Of a stretch of DNA of 64,000 nt, positions 20,420 through 29,254 are shown in pieces. Within the stretch, counting starts at the first letter, position 1. Each line of letters starts with the position of its first letter. Position numbers and translations under genes: made by a program. A model generated the notes under the pieces. The model saw only the letters and a program-made list of their open reading frames with translations, did not search any database and had not been told where the DNA came from. This stretch comes from Planctomycetota bacterium (GTDB lineage: Bacteria > Planctomycetota > SZUA-567 > H5-PLA8): positions 3,195,895 through 3,259,894 of the forward strand of contig JABTUM010000001.1 in assembly GCA_015075375.1 (NCBI GenBank), given 5' to 3'.

Positions 20420-20920
20420 ATGCAGAAACACTGGGTAGCTTGTGCAGTGCTTGCTTTGGCGGCGGGAACGGCGCATGCTGCGGCCGATCAGAACCCTTGG
20501 GCGGCCATGTTTCCCGAAGGCTTGCAAGACGTTAACGGAAACCCGGTGGACCCGGCTACGCTGAAGGGGAAGATGGTCGGGCTCTATTTCTCCGCGCATT
20601 GGTGCCCGCCTTGTCGCGCCTTTACGCCTAAGCTCGTCGAATTCCGCAATGCCAACGCCGCCGGATTCGAGATCGTCTTCGTCAGTTCCGATAAGTCTCC
20701 TGCCGACCAGAAGAAGTACATGACCGAGACCAAGATGCAGTGGCCTACGATTAAGTTGAACGGAGACACCTCCAAGAAATTGAAGCAGGAACACGGCATT
20801 CGAGGCATTCCGTCGCTGATCATCCTGGGGCCGGACGGCAACGTGGTCACCAAGGACGGGCGCGGCGACGTGATGAGCAATCCGTCTGGCGCGTTGGCGA
20901 AATGGTCTCAGAAAAAATAA
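20420..20920 (+). CDS. Exported thioredoxin-like (nucleoredoxin/tryparedoxin-type) protein
   Basis: A 166-residue protein with an N-terminal signal peptide (cleavage likely after AHA, residue 20) and a thioredoxin fold. The active site is WCPPC (Cys62, Cys65) in LYFSAHWCPPCRAF. The following FVSSDKSPADQKKYM and RGIPSLIILGPDGNVV (cis-Pro) are like tryparedoxin and nucleoredoxin. It probably reduces disulfides in the periplasm. A strong hairpin with a T-run follows the gene at 20954-20988. Confidence 0.88.
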   Translation: MQKHWVACAVLALAAGTAHAAADQNPWAAMFPEGLQDVNGNPVDPATLKGKMVGLYFSAHWCPPCRAFTPKLVEFRNANAAGFEIVFVSSDKSPADQKKYMTETKMQWPTIKLNGDTSKKLKQEHGIRGIPSLIILGPDGNVVTKDGRGDVMSNPSGALAKWSQKK

Positions 20921-20953
20921 CGCTTTCACGGCTTGGAGTTAGGGAATTCATGA

Positions 20954-20988
20954 GTGGCGCTTCCAAAGTGAGGCGCCACCCTTTTTTT
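20954..20988 (+). terminator. Rho-independent terminator of the thioredoxin-like gene
   Basis: GTGGCGC (20954-20960) and GCGCCAC (20973-20979) form a 7-bp stem with a 12-nt loop, followed by CCTTTTTTT. It lies between convergent genes and its T-run touches the stop of the GntR-LacI gene. Confidence 0.8.
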
Positions 20989-22102
20989 AGCCCTTCGGCG
21001 GCGGCGCGCAGGAATCGCGCTCCACGAGCAACACCGGGACCACGTGGCGCTGCGCGGGGCCTTTCTCGCCGGCGCGGCGCTCGCGGATCTTCCGAGCGGC
21101 CCAGCGGCCCATTTCGGCGAAATCGGCTTTGCACGTCGTCAGCGTCGGGCGTGTCCAGGTCGCCGGGTCGAAGTTTCCGAAACCCGTAAAACTCATTTGC
21201 TGCGGCACCTTGACGCCCGCCTGCTGCGCCAGCGCGATCAGCTTGATGGCGATGTCGTCGCCCGCGCACACCCAAGCGGTGGGGCGTTCGGAGGCCGGCA
21301 GCGCCAGCGCTTGCTCCATGAACGCTTCCAACCCCGCCGCGCCGCGTCCAGGTAACGCGTAGAACAGGCGCTTAAAGTCGGTATGCCCCGCTGCTTTCAT
21401 CGCGTCTTCCCAACCCTTGCGGCGGTCCTGCCAGGCCGGATCGACGTTGATCTTCTGCGGCGGCGGCGGTTCGCCCACGCAGGCAATTCGTTTATGTCCA
21501 AGCTTTAAGAGGTGATCGGTGGCCGAACGAATGCCTTGGTAGTTGTCGAGAATCGCGTAATCGCACTTCACGCGAGTGGGCTCGTAATCGACAATCACTA
21601 CGGGTACGGGCGAGCGCTTGATCGCCGAGGCAATGTAATCTTCGTCAAAGACTTCCAGAAGCACCAAGCCGTCCACGCGGTCCCAGGCCAGTTCGTCCAA
21701 GTCCGGTCCGGCCATCTTGTTCGCGCCGCCCGAACGCCCCAAGAGCAGCACGTCGCCCTTGGTCTCCTCGCGCAAGCCGTCCAGAATGCGCCCGTAGAAA
21801 CTGTCGGAGCGCAACCGGTCCGGCGCGGCCGAATAGAGCACCCCTAGCGTTCCCGTTTCCAAGTGGGCTTTGGGCTCGGCGACGAACGTCCCACGCCCCT
21901 GGACGCGCCGGAGCAACCCTTCGCGCACCAGCGTCGCCATCGCTTTATTGACGGTCAGCCGGTGCACACCCAGTTGGCGGGCGAGCGCGGTCTCGGCTTC
22001 GAGCTTCTCGCCGACCTTCAAGCTCCCCGACTGAACCTGATCGCGGATCATCTGCTCGATCTGCTCGGCCTTCGTCACCCATTTAATCGGTTTATCGGAC
22101 AA
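20987..22102 (-). CDS. GntR-LacI hybrid transcriptional regulator (AraR-like)
   Basis: A 371-residue regulator: an N-terminal GntR winged helix (about residues 8-75; KLEAETALARQLGVHRLTVNKAM, then GLLRRVQGRGTFV) joined to a LacI-type periplasmic-binding-protein sensor domain (about 85-365; GILDGLREE, GHKRIACVGE, DDIAIKLIALAQQAGVKVP). This architecture is that of AraR, which responds to a sugar. I chose TTG 22102 because AGGAGA lies 6 bp before it; a GTG at 22138 lacks such a site. It probably represses itself and a carbohydrate operon. A palindrome-rich stretch lies just upstream at 22154-22176. Confidence 0.85.
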   Translation of the reverse strand: MSDKPIKWVTKAEQIEQMIRDQVQSGSLKVGEKLEAETALARQLGVHRLTVNKAMATLVREGLLRRVQGRGTFVAEPKAHLETGTLGVLYSAAPDRLRSDSFYGRILDGLREETKGDVLLLGRSGGANKMAGPDLDELAWDRVDGLVLLEVFDEDYIASAIKRSPVPVVIVDYEPTRVKCDYAILDNYQGIRSATDHLLKLGHKRIACVGEPPPPQKINVDPAWQDRRKGWEDAMKAAGHTDFKRLFYALPGRGAAGLEAFMEQALALPASERPTAWVCAGDDIAIKLIALAQQAGVKVPQQMSFTGFGNFDPATWTRPTLTTCKADFAEMGRWAARKIRERRAGEKGPAQRHVVPVLLVERDSCAPPPKG

Positions 22103-22153
22103 GGTATATCTCCTGCCATAGTAACGGGTTGCAGACACATCTAAGGTTCATCG

Positions 22154-22176
22154 GTCTATGGTCTAGACTTTATACC
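22154..22176. promoter_or_regulatory. Possible operator upstream of the GntR-LacI regulator
   Basis: An AT-rich stretch with the 8-bp palindrome GTCTAGAC, overlapped by GGTCTA and by TATACC at the flanks, lies about 55-75 bp before the regulator start. Position and symmetry suggest an autoregulatory operator; this is inference. Confidence 0.3.
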
Positions 22177-22214
22177 CCAGGATCGGCCGGTCGTCTCGCG
22201 AAATCTGGCAGAGC

Positions 22215-23237
22215 TTAAAGCTGCGCGAGGAACTCGCCGCAGAGCGCGGGGATGGAGGGGGGCGGGGAGGTCATGAGTGCGCAGACGGCGGCGCGCTGCC
22301 GCGCGCGCGCGTCCGGGTTGAGGTATTCCAGCGGCGAGCGTCCGGCGACGCGCGCCAGCAGACAACCGAGCGTGTGCCGCACGGCGCAGGCTTCGAGGTC
22401 GCCGCGCCACGGAACCTCGCCCAGCGCTTCGAGATAGGAGTTCCAAAAGAGAATCGCCGCGTCCGCGAAGGCGGTTCGCTGCGCGGGTAGATGATGCGCT
22501 TTGCTTAAGAAGTGCGTCAGCGCGAAACCGATATCGAAAGCCGGATCGCCCCAGTGGATCACTTCGTGGTCCAGTAACACCAAGCGGCCCTTGTGAATGA
22601 GCACGTTCTTGGGGCTGTAATCGCCGTGCACCAGCGTGAGCGTACGCGCGCGCGCCGCCGCGATGAGCGCGTGCAGGAAGCCGGCAGCTTCCGGGACGTG
22701 TTCGGCCGCGTAGGCGTAATACGGCTCGAGGCGCAGCGATTCGAAGAAGCGGCGGTCGGCGAAGCGCGCGGCGAGTTCCTCGCGGCGTTCGTGCGCACGG
22801 CGCTGAATCGTGCCGAGCAACTCGGCGAAAGCGGCGACGTGGCCGGACTCGAGGCGGCCGGCCAGCAACAGCTCTTTCCAGTTCTCGTGCGGTTTAGGTA
22901 CCGCGTACATCGCCAGGAGGTGGACGCGTTCGTCCTCGAAAGCCAGCGGCGTGATCGTGCCAACGGGGGCCAGTTCGATGAGCGCGCGCAAGCCTTCGGC
23001 TTCGCGGTGCACGCGCGCGGGATCGCTGAACCAGTCGGCTTTCACACGCAGCTTGGCGAGCGCCTGCTTGAGGACCAGCGTCTGCCCGAACTCGGGCTCG
23101 AAGAAGACGGTCTTGTTGCTGACGCCTCCGGCCAGGATCTCGATGCGCGGCGTCTCGCCGGGTTCGAGGCGGCCGGCCTCGCGCATGTACGCGATCAGTT
23201 CTTCGGGGTGTTCGATATCCAAGTCGGCGTGAGGCAT
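22215..23237 (-). CDS. Aminoglycoside phosphotransferase-family kinase-like protein
   Basis: A 340-residue APH/choline-kinase-fold protein from the ATG at 23237 (GGAG upstream). The nucleotide loop AGGVSNKTVFFE, the catalytic loop VHGDYSPKNVLIH and the metal-binding LDHEVIHWGDPAFDIGF are all intact. The substrate is a small molecule, perhaps a sugar or amino alcohol; the similarity to methylthioribose kinase is only general. It is 112 bp upstream of the GntR-LacI gene on the same strand and may share its transcript. Confidence 0.82.
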   Translation of the reverse strand: MPHADLDIEHPEELIAYMREAGRLEPGETPRIEILAGGVSNKTVFFEPEFGQTLVLKQALAKLRVKADWFSDPARVHREAEGLRALIELAPVGTITPLAFEDERVHLLAMYAVPKPHENWKELLLAGRLESGHVAAFAELLGTIQRRAHERREELAARFADRRFFESLRLEPYYAYAAEHVPEAAGFLHALIAAARARTLTLVHGDYSPKNVLIHKGRLVLLDHEVIHWGDPAFDIGFALTHFLSKAHHLPAQRTAFADAAILFWNSYLEALGEVPWRGDLEACAVRHTLGCLLARVAGRSPLEYLNPDARARQRAAVCALMTSPPPSIPALCGEFLAQL

Positions 23238-23455
23238 GTCCGGCTCCGGTTGCGGAGTGTCTGTGCTAAGCGCAGCGGCGGCTTCTGGCAACCGACGGCG
23301 CGCGTCCCGCGCCCGCTCGATGCGCCTCGACTTCGCGCGCGATCAAGGGTACAAAGGGTTTCGCCACGCGTTCCATTCCTCTTTGCAACGGGCCGCTCGA
23401 GTGGAGCGCCGTCCTTCGTACGCATCTTGGATTCGAGCATCCGCGGGAACCCGCC

Positions 23456-24682
23456 ATGTCCTTGCCGACCAGCGCCGAGTCCGCGGCGCTGCCCCTGACT
23501 CGAACCGGCGCCGGCCGCCAGCTCTGGCTTTTACGCATCGCCTGCCTGCTGCAATTGCTCGGCTTCGGGACAACCTTCTCCTTCGAAGCGGTTTGGATGC
23601 GCGACCACTTCATGGGCGAGACCTTCATTGGCTCGGTGATCTTCACCTACATGCTGCTGATTCTTTGCAGCGGGGTGGCGTGGGGCATGCTTGCCGACCG
23701 GACGGGTCAGGCCGCGCGCATCGCCTGCGCCGGTTGCGCGATCTTCGTAGCTGGCGTGATCTGGCTCTCGTTTTCGGATTCGCCGGGCGCCTTTCTCGCA
23801 TACGCATTCTTCCGCGGCCTGGGCCAGCCGATGATCCTGAACATGATGCCGGTGCTGGTCTTCGCCGTGATCGGCACGGGCGAGACCGGAGGCGTGGGGC
23901 GCGGCTACAGCCTCTACCGCATCTTCGGAAGCGTGGGGTTTATCGCGAGCAGTCTGGCGTTTCCGTACCTGTTCAGCGGTGTCGAATGGATCCTGCGCGC
24001 GGGCGCGGCCGGGCTGATCCTGGGAGCGCTCCCGCTGCTCTGGATTCCGCCCACCCGCCGGCATGCCGACGGCGACGGACGCCGGCGGGAAGTCTTCCGC
24101 AACCGCGAACTGCTCGGCTTCCTGGCCGCGACGTTCTTCTTCGCCACCGCGCACCCCGCGGTCTACGCGTTCCTCTCGCCGTATGCGCGGAGCATGGGCG
24201 CGGACAACACGACGATCGGGCTGCTGGGCGCGCTGATGGGCGTCGTCGCGCTGATCGCGCTGCCGATCTGCGGGTGGGCGACCGACCGGTTCGGCCCGCG
24301 CCGGCTCTTGGTCCTGGCGCTGCTGGCCCAGCCGTTGCGCGCCTTGGCGCAGAGTCTGGCTGCGACGCCCGCGGGGCTGTTCCCGGCGCAGTTCTTCCAC
24401 TTCTTCACGTGGGCGGGTTCGGAGGTCGCGGCGTACTTGTTCGTCACCCGGCTGGTGGGCGAACGGCATCGCGCGCTGGGCATGGCGCTCTACAACGGCG
24501 CGCTGATCCTGGGCATGATGGCGGGGAGCCCCGTCTGCGGGTACCTGGCTGAGCATCACGGCTACGTGGCGATGTACCGTACGATGAGCGCCGTGGCGTC
24601 GCTGGGTCTGGCGATCTTTGGCGTGCTGCTGTGGCGCCGCTCGCGAGCGGCGCCCGCGCCGGAATTTAAAGCCGGCGCATGA
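23456..24682 (+). CDS. MFS transporter (nucleoside/oligosaccharide:H+ symporter-like)
   Basis: A 408-residue inner-membrane carrier with about 12 hydrophobic helices and MFS loop motifs (GMLADRTGQAARI between helices 2 and 3, GWATDRFGPRRLL in the second half). The arrangement resembles the MFS_1_like group (LacY/NupG-type) of proton symporters. The substrate is unknown. Its last 17 bp overlap the end of the convergent DUF1015 gene. Confidence 0.85.
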   Translation: MSLPTSAESAALPLTRTGAGRQLWLLRIACLLQLLGFGTTFSFEAVWMRDHFMGETFIGSVIFTYMLLILCSGVAWGMLADRTGQAARIACAGCAIFVAGVIWLSFSDSPGAFLAYAFFRGLGQPMILNMMPVLVFAVIGTGETGGVGRGYSLYRIFGSVGFIASSLAFPYLFSGVEWILRAGAAGLILGALPLLWIPPTRRHADGDGRRREVFRNRELLGFLAATFFFATAHPAVYAFLSPYARSMGADNTTIGLLGALMGVVALIALPICGWATDRFGPRRLLVLALLAQPLRALAQSLAATPAGLFPAQFFHFFTWAGSEVAAYLFVTRLVGERHRALGMALYNGALILGMMAGSPVCGYLAEHHGYVAMYRTMSAVASLGLAIFGVLLWRRSRAAPAPEFKAGA

Positions 24683-25994
24683 CCAGGCCGCTGAGCAGCT
24701 TGGGATAGAAGTACGTGGACTTGTGCGGCATCCGCTCGCCGGTCTCGCTCACCGCACAAACCTGTTCGATCCGCGTCGGGCGCATCACGACGCCGAAGCC
24801 GAAATCGCCGCCGGGTACCACGCGCTTCAGCACGTCTTCCACGGCTTTGGTGTAAGCGATGGGGCCGCCGGTCTTGGTATGCTGCTCGGGAACATCGAGG
24901 AGCTTCTTGAGCAGGAGTTCGTGCAGGATGGCGACGTCCAGCTCGCGCCAGTGGTCGCTCTTGCCCGCGGCCAGAGCCTTCATCTCGGCGGCGGCGGCCG
25001 GCTTGGCGGTGAGCAGGCGCTTGGCGCCGTCGGGGAAGACCAAGCCGAAGCGGACCGGTCCGTCGGAGCGTTCGGAGACGGCGTACAGGTCCGTGTCGGA
25101 GGCCTCGGCGAGATCGAAGTGCGCGCCGGTCTTCGCGGCCAGTTCGGCGGCCTTCAGACCTTGCTTGTGGATGAGCCGGTGCGTGGGCAGGATGAAGAGT
25201 CCCGGATCGCTCATCGGCACGCACATCATCAGCACAAAGTCGTAGAACTTCTCGGCCTTCAGGTACGGCGTGCTGTCGTTGCGGCGGCGTTCGTCGCGGT
25301 AGTTGCAGGCCGTCTCGTAGCGGTGGTGCCCGTCGGCGATGAAAACCTTGCGTCCGGCGAAGCTCTCCATCAGCTTCTGGCAAATGGCCGGATCGTCCAC
25401 CGGCCAGAGGCGGTCGGAGATGCCGTGGTCTTCCTTGATCTCCCATTCGGGCTTCGCGCCGCGCGGCGCTTCCTGCAGCAGCTTATGCAGGTCCTTCTCG
25501 GGGTCCGGCACCAGCCCGAAGACGGGCGAGAAGTTCGCGCGGCAGGCACGCATCAGGTTCAAGCGGTCGGCCTTATGCGACGGGAAGGTCTCCTCGTGCG
25601 GGTAGACCGTGCCCTGCCCGAGCGTTTCGAGCTTCAGCGCGACCAGCACTCCGCGGCGGACCAGCGTCTTCTCCACCGCCGGATGCCCGCTCTTGATCGT
25701 GTAGCTCTGCTCGTACACGTAAAAGGCCGGCTTCATGTCTTCGCTGAGCACGCCTTCGCGCAGCCACTTGTCGAGCGTCGTGGCGGAGCGCGTGTAGCGA
25801 TTGTCGCTGGGGCTGTCGCCGTCGTACTGGCGGCCGAGGATCAGGCGCACGGCATTGTGAGGGCTGGCGCGGTAGAGCGCTTCCTGCTGATCGAAATCGA
25901 TGACGTCGTAAGGCGGAGCGACGACCGTATCCAGCGATCCGTTAATCTTGTGAGGGTTGTAGCGGATGCCGCAGAACGGAATGACCGTCGCCAT
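24666..25994 (-). CDS. DUF1015 family protein (SerK/SbnI-like fold)
   Basis: A 442-residue DUF1015 protein starting at ATG 25994 behind GGGGGA. Hallmarks are VAPPYDVID near the N-terminus, HEETF in the middle and FIADGHHRYETACNYRDE. The family is widespread in bacteria; some archaeal members and staphylococcal SbnI are free-serine kinases, so a serine-linked role is possible but not proven. A perfect inverted repeat lies 27-45 bp upstream of the start. Confidence 0.88.
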   Translation of the reverse strand: MATVIPFCGIRYNPHKINGSLDTVVAPPYDVIDFDQQEALYRASPHNAVRLILGRQYDGDSPSDNRYTRSATTLDKWLREGVLSEDMKPAFYVYEQSYTIKSGHPAVEKTLVRRGVLVALKLETLGQGTVYPHEETFPSHKADRLNLMRACRANFSPVFGLVPDPEKDLHKLLQEAPRGAKPEWEIKEDHGISDRLWPVDDPAICQKLMESFAGRKVFIADGHHRYETACNYRDERRRNDSTPYLKAEKFYDFVLMMCVPMSDPGLFILPTHRLIHKQGLKAAELAAKTGAHFDLAEASDTDLYAVSERSDGPVRFGLVFPDGAKRLLTAKPAAAAEMKALAAGKSDHWRELDVAILHELLLKKLLDVPEQHTKTGGPIAYTKAVEDVLKRVVPGGDFGFGVVMRPTRIEQVCAVSETGERMPHKSTYFYPKLLSGLVMRRL

Positions 25995-26020
25995 GGAAGT
26001 CCCCCAGAAATAAGCGAGCC

Positions 26021-26039
26021 CACCAGTGCTGCACTGGTG
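26021..26039. promoter_or_regulatory. Perfect inverted repeat upstream of the DUF1015 gene
   Basis: CACCAGTG and CACTGGTG flank a 3-bp CTG spacer. It is placed in the 5' untranslated or promoter region of the DUF1015 gene, so it may be an operator or an mRNA hairpin. Confidence 0.5.
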
Positions 26040-26151
26040 CAAGATACGGTAAAGATTGGTCAGAGTCAACGGCTTACAGGCGTTCGGATAGCGGGAAATA
26101 CGGGACTCGAAACCACTTACGCAAATGGTCCGTCCGCTAGCGCACTACGCT

Positions 26152-26184
26152 TGTGGATAAGCGGTGGGAAAAGCCGTGGACAAG
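26152..26184 (+). other. DnaA-box-like cluster A
   Basis: A perfect DnaA box complement (TGTGGATAA, 26152-26160) is followed by GGTGGGAAAA and CGTGGACAAG at about 11-bp intervals. It lies between the DUF1015 and SDR genes. Similar groups occur at 30734-30842 and 34000-34087. Function is inferred only from the motif. Confidence 0.45.
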
Positions 26185-26221
26185 CCTGAAAGGCGATTCT
26201 TAGTTCCACTTAGGTAAGCAC

Positions 26222-26983
26222 TTACCCCCGCATCGCCATCCCGCCGTCCACGCTGTGGCAAGTGCCCGTCACGAAGCCCGATGCATCGCTGAGCAGATAG
26301 CACGTGGCCTTGGCCACGTCGTCGGCTTGGCCGATGCGGCGCAGCGCGAACTGCTTGGAGACGTTCTCGCGGCCCAGGCGTTCGAGGTGCGGCGCGGCCA
26401 TCTCGGTTTCGGTCCAGGCCGGGGCGAGGCTGTTTACGCGGATTCCGTCGGGGCCCAGTTCGTGGGCCATGCAGCGTGCGAAGACGATCTGACCGGCCTT
26501 GCTTACGCTGTACGCGCTGGCGCCGCCCCCGCCGCCGCTCTGCCCGGCCGTGGACGTGTAGATCACGATCGAGCCGCCTTTCCCGGCTTGGCGCATGTGC
26601 CGCGCGGCGGCTTTAACGGCCAGCATCGTGCCGCGCAGATTAATGCTCATCGTCCGCTCCCAGAACTCGGTATCGAGTTCCTCGATCTTGCGGTGTTCGA
26701 AGATGCCGGAGCTGACGACCATCCCGGCCAGCGGTCCCAGATCCTTCACCGCCTGATCGACGGCAGCCGCTATGGAGGTGTCTTCCTCGATCTGCGCCGC
26801 GTAGTCCTGCGCCGTGCCGCCGGCGGCCCGGATCTCCTGGACGAGCTTCTCCGCCGCATTGCGGTTGGCGTTGTAGGTGAGGCTCACCCGCGCGCCGAGT
26901 TTCCCCGCCAGCCGAGCGGTCGCTGCGCCCAGGCCGCGGCTGCCTCCGGCGATGAAGATGTGGCGTCCGGTGAGTTCAAACAT
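26222..26983 (-). CDS. Short-chain dehydrogenase/reductase (SDR)
   Basis: A 253-residue classical SDR. The NAD(P) site is GGSRGLGAA near the N-terminus. The catalytic Ser (YTSTAGQS) and YSVSK (Tyr and Lys) are present, and the C-terminus GFVTGTCHSVDGGMAMRG is typical. The ATG at 26983 has AGAGGAG 6 bp upstream; a TTG two codons earlier is less likely. Substrate is unknown. It is near, and on the same strand as, the PhyH dioxygenase gene but separated by a hairpin. Confidence 0.9.
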   Translation of the reverse strand: MFELTGRHIFIAGGSRGLGAATARLAGKLGARVSLTYNANRNAAEKLVQEIRAAGGTAQDYAAQIEEDTSIAAAVDQAVKDLGPLAGMVVSSGIFEHRKIEELDTEFWERTMSINLRGTMLAVKAAARHMRQAGKGGSIVIYTSTAGQSGGGGGASAYSVSKAGQIVFARCMAHELGPDGIRVNSLAPAWTETEMAAPHLERLGRENVSKQFALRRIGQADDVAKATCYLLSDASGFVTGTCHSVDGGMAMRG

Positions 26984-27041
26984 GCGCAACTCCTCTTGTT
27001 TAAGTCAGGTCTAGTTTACCACCAAGCGCGCGGAGCAGAGC

Positions 27042-27080
27042 CTGTGGGGTTCGAATCCCCAAAGGCTTTGCTCTGCGTTC
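27042..27080 (+). other. Hairpin resembling a tRNA T-arm
   Basis: GGGGTTCGAATCCCC has the exact form of a tRNA T-stem and loop, and flanking GCAGAG and CTCTGC pair around it. No acceptor, D or anticodon arm can be built, so it is not an intact tRNA gene. It could be an attachment-site remnant or an mRNA 3' hairpin after the PhyH gene. Confidence 0.4.
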
Positions 27081-27101
27081 TACGTGTACCCTACGTTTAG
27101 C

Positions 27102-28070
27102 TTACGCTTTCGCCCGCTTGGCGTCGCGGCCGCGGCGGTCGAGGCGGATCGGTTCCTTGATGTAGCTGCCCTGCGCGCCGCCGGGTGCGCGTTCGCCCAT
27201 CAGGCGCCGCTGCACGGGATTGGCTTGCGCGAGGATCTCCGGCGGCACGGCATGCCCCTTGAACGGGCTCGCGTATCCGAAATCCATGTACAGGTTACCG
27301 TAATGGACCTGCAGCATGTAGCGCCGTTCGTCGCTCACGTTGGGCAGGGCGCCGTGCCAGAGGTCGCTGCGGAACAGGAGCACGTCGCCGGCGTTGCAGA
27401 GGAAGCTCTGCGCTTCCTGTCCGCGCCAGGAGGTCTCGCCGTTGGGCGCGCGTCCCGCGCGGTGGCTGCCGGGGACGATCACCGTCGGGCCCAGTTCGTC
27501 GTACATGTCGTTGAGATAGTAGTGCGCGGTGCTGATGAAGATGGGAATATGGACGCGGCGGTCCAGGGCGATGTCTTCGGGCAGCGCGATGGGCTGGTAG
27601 TCGATGTGCAGGCCCATCGGGTAGCGTCCGGCGCCGGTGACCCAGACGCTCCCGCCGATGACGCGGCAATTCGGCCCGTGGATCGCCTCGACGACCTCCA
27701 ACACCTCGGGCTTATCGAAGTATTGCAGGAAGCTCGCGTCGAGCGTGAACGGTTTGCCGATGTGCTTGTTGTAGGTACGGAACGCGTCGCCGTCTTCGGC
27801 CGACCGTCCGTAATGCCCGCGCTGGTAGTACGTCTCGTCGGCCTCGCCGATCGATTCCATCTTGGCGCGCAGGTCGCGAACTTGCGCTTCGTTCAGCACG
27901 TCAGGAAACGCCACAAAGCCGTCTTCCTGCATGGCTTCCGCGCGGCTCTCAAGGTCGCGGTGACGGACCAGTTCGAGCGGTTGGGCTTTGAGGATGCGGC
28001 AGTCGCCGGCTGCCTTCGCGTTGTGATGATGATTAGCCAGACGCAGGACTCGATCGGCAGTGGCTTGCAT
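27102..28070 (-). CDS. Phytanoyl-CoA dioxygenase family (Fe(II)/2-oxoglutarate) protein
   Basis: A 322-residue non-haem iron dioxygenase. The iron ligands are His and Asp in GLHIDYQP and His in DLWHGALP, with a 2-oxoglutarate Arg in ERRYMLQVHYG. Such enzymes hydroxylate small molecules, osmolytes or natural products; the exact substrate is unknown. The ATG at 28070 follows AAGGAG. It is divergent from an AraC-type gene 280 bp away, which is its likely regulator, a pairing common in environmental bacteria of this kind. Confidence 0.88.
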   Translation of the reverse strand: MQATADRVLRLANHHHNAKAAGDCRILKAQPLELVRHRDLESRAEAMQEDGFVAFPDVLNEAQVRDLRAKMESIGEADETYYQRGHYGRSAEDGDAFRTYNKHIGKPFTLDASFLQYFDKPEVLEVVEAIHGPNCRVIGGSVWVTGAGRYPMGLHIDYQPIALPEDIALDRRVHIPIFISTAHYYLNDMYDELGPTVIVPGSHRAGRAPNGETSWRGQEAQSFLCNAGDVLLFRSDLWHGALPNVSDERRYMLQVHYGNLYMDFGYASPFKGHAVPPEILAQANPVQRRLMGERAPGGAQGSYIKEPIRLDRRGRDAKRAKA

Positions 28071-28350
28071 GAAAGGTGCTCCTTGCGGTTCGCTCGGCCC
28101 GGGCCGGCCGGCGTCGTTCCTTGGAAATGGACAGGCACGAAGGCTCCGGCGGCGGATGCGATCGCACCCGCCGGCTGGAGAACTCGCTCCGCCCTGCTTG
28201 ATTCCCGGTGAGCGTTGCCGCGGACCGCGGCCGCCCAAGCTTGTCTTGTATTGACAGTACAACATTCGCGAACCCAGCCGATAGGCCGGATTGGCGCTTG
28301 ATCTTGATCAGTACGTGTCCATTCTTGACCTCAAAGGAGGAGGGGAGTCC

Positions 28351-29172
28351 ATGGCCAACGTGGTCCTGAACCGGGCCGGGCTGGAGCACCTGGAAATCGC
28401 CGCGCATCACGTCGCGGACTTCCACTGGCGCCCAGGTTTCGAGGCACGCAGCCAGTTCCGGCAGTTCCAACTTTTCTATATCGAGAGCGGGACCGGGCAT
28501 TACGCCGTGGATGGCGACCGGATGGATCTCTCGGCGGGGATGATCTTCTGGAACAGCCCGAACTGTTACCGCGAGATCTGGTGCGACGGCGACGAGTCGC
28601 TGAACGTGTTGCTCTGTGCGGCGGTGGGCACGCGGCTGGCCGATCTGGCGCGGGAGACGCTTTCGGCCCCCTACGGCGCACGCGCGCCGGGGCGCGGGCG
28701 CGAGATTCAGACGCTGATGCGGACGATGATCTCCATCGGCGAAGCACGCGGGCCCCGTTGCGAACAGGTGCTCGCGCATTACGTGTCCATTTTGCTTTGG
28801 ACCGTGAACGAAGCCCTGCAGACCCATCCCGCGGCTCCGGACGAACGGCTGCACACCTACCTGGCCTGCAAACGGGATCTGGAAACGCGCTACCTGAAGC
28901 TGAGTTCGGCCGAGGAAGTCGCCGAGCGGCAGGGGATCTCGCACGAATACCTCTGCCGGCTCTTCAAGCGGTTTGCCGGACATCTGACTCCGCACGATTA
29001 CCTGCTGCAATTGAAGATGAGTCACGCGCTGATGCGGCTGGAGACTTCCAACGACAGCCTGAAGCGGATCGCATTCATGACGGGCTTCGCGAACCATTCG
29101 AGCTTCAGTAAGGCGTTCAAGCGCGTGATGGGCCGCTCGCCCAGTGCCTGCCGGGCGAAGGGAAGGGAGTAG
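28351..29172 (+). CDS. AraC-family transcriptional regulator
   Basis: A 273-residue regulator with a cupin-like N-terminal sensor (about 1-160; FYIESGTGHYAVDGDRMDLSAG) and a C-terminal AraC double helix-turn-helix (about 175-270; AEEVAERQGISHEYLCRLFKR, SLKRIAFMTGFANHSSFSKAFKRVMG). The start is ATG 28351 after a very strong AAAGGAGGAGG. It is divergent from the PhyH dioxygenase gene and probably controls it. Confidence 0.9.
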   Translation: MANVVLNRAGLEHLEIAAHHVADFHWRPGFEARSQFRQFQLFYIESGTGHYAVDGDRMDLSAGMIFWNSPNCYREIWCDGDESLNVLLCAAVGTRLADLARETLSAPYGARAPGRGREIQTLMRTMISIGEARGPRCEQVLAHYVSILLWTVNEALQTHPAAPDERLHTYLACKRDLETRYLKLSSAEEVAERQGISHEYLCRLFKRFAGHLTPHDYLLQLKMSHALMRLETSNDSLKRIAFMTGFANHSSFSKAFKRVMGRSPSACRAKGRE

Positions 29173-29198
29173 CCGGATGGCCGTATCTGGGACGTATG

Positions 29199-29240
29199 AA
29201 AAAAATTGCGGAGGGCCCACGGTAAGGCCCCTCCGCAATT
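29199..29240 (-). terminator. Rho-independent terminator after the SHOCT-domain gene
   Basis: On the minus strand a 12-bp stem (arms at 29229-29240 and 29204-29215) is followed by seven T residues. It ends the DUF2089-SHOCT transcript and lies between it and the convergent AraC gene. Confidence 0.85.
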
Positions 29241-29254
29241 CGTGAGCTTGCCGC

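Noticed and set aside
27030..27085. A complete tRNA gene
   Set aside because: No acceptor, D or anticodon stem can be formed on either strand; only a T-arm-like hairpin is present.
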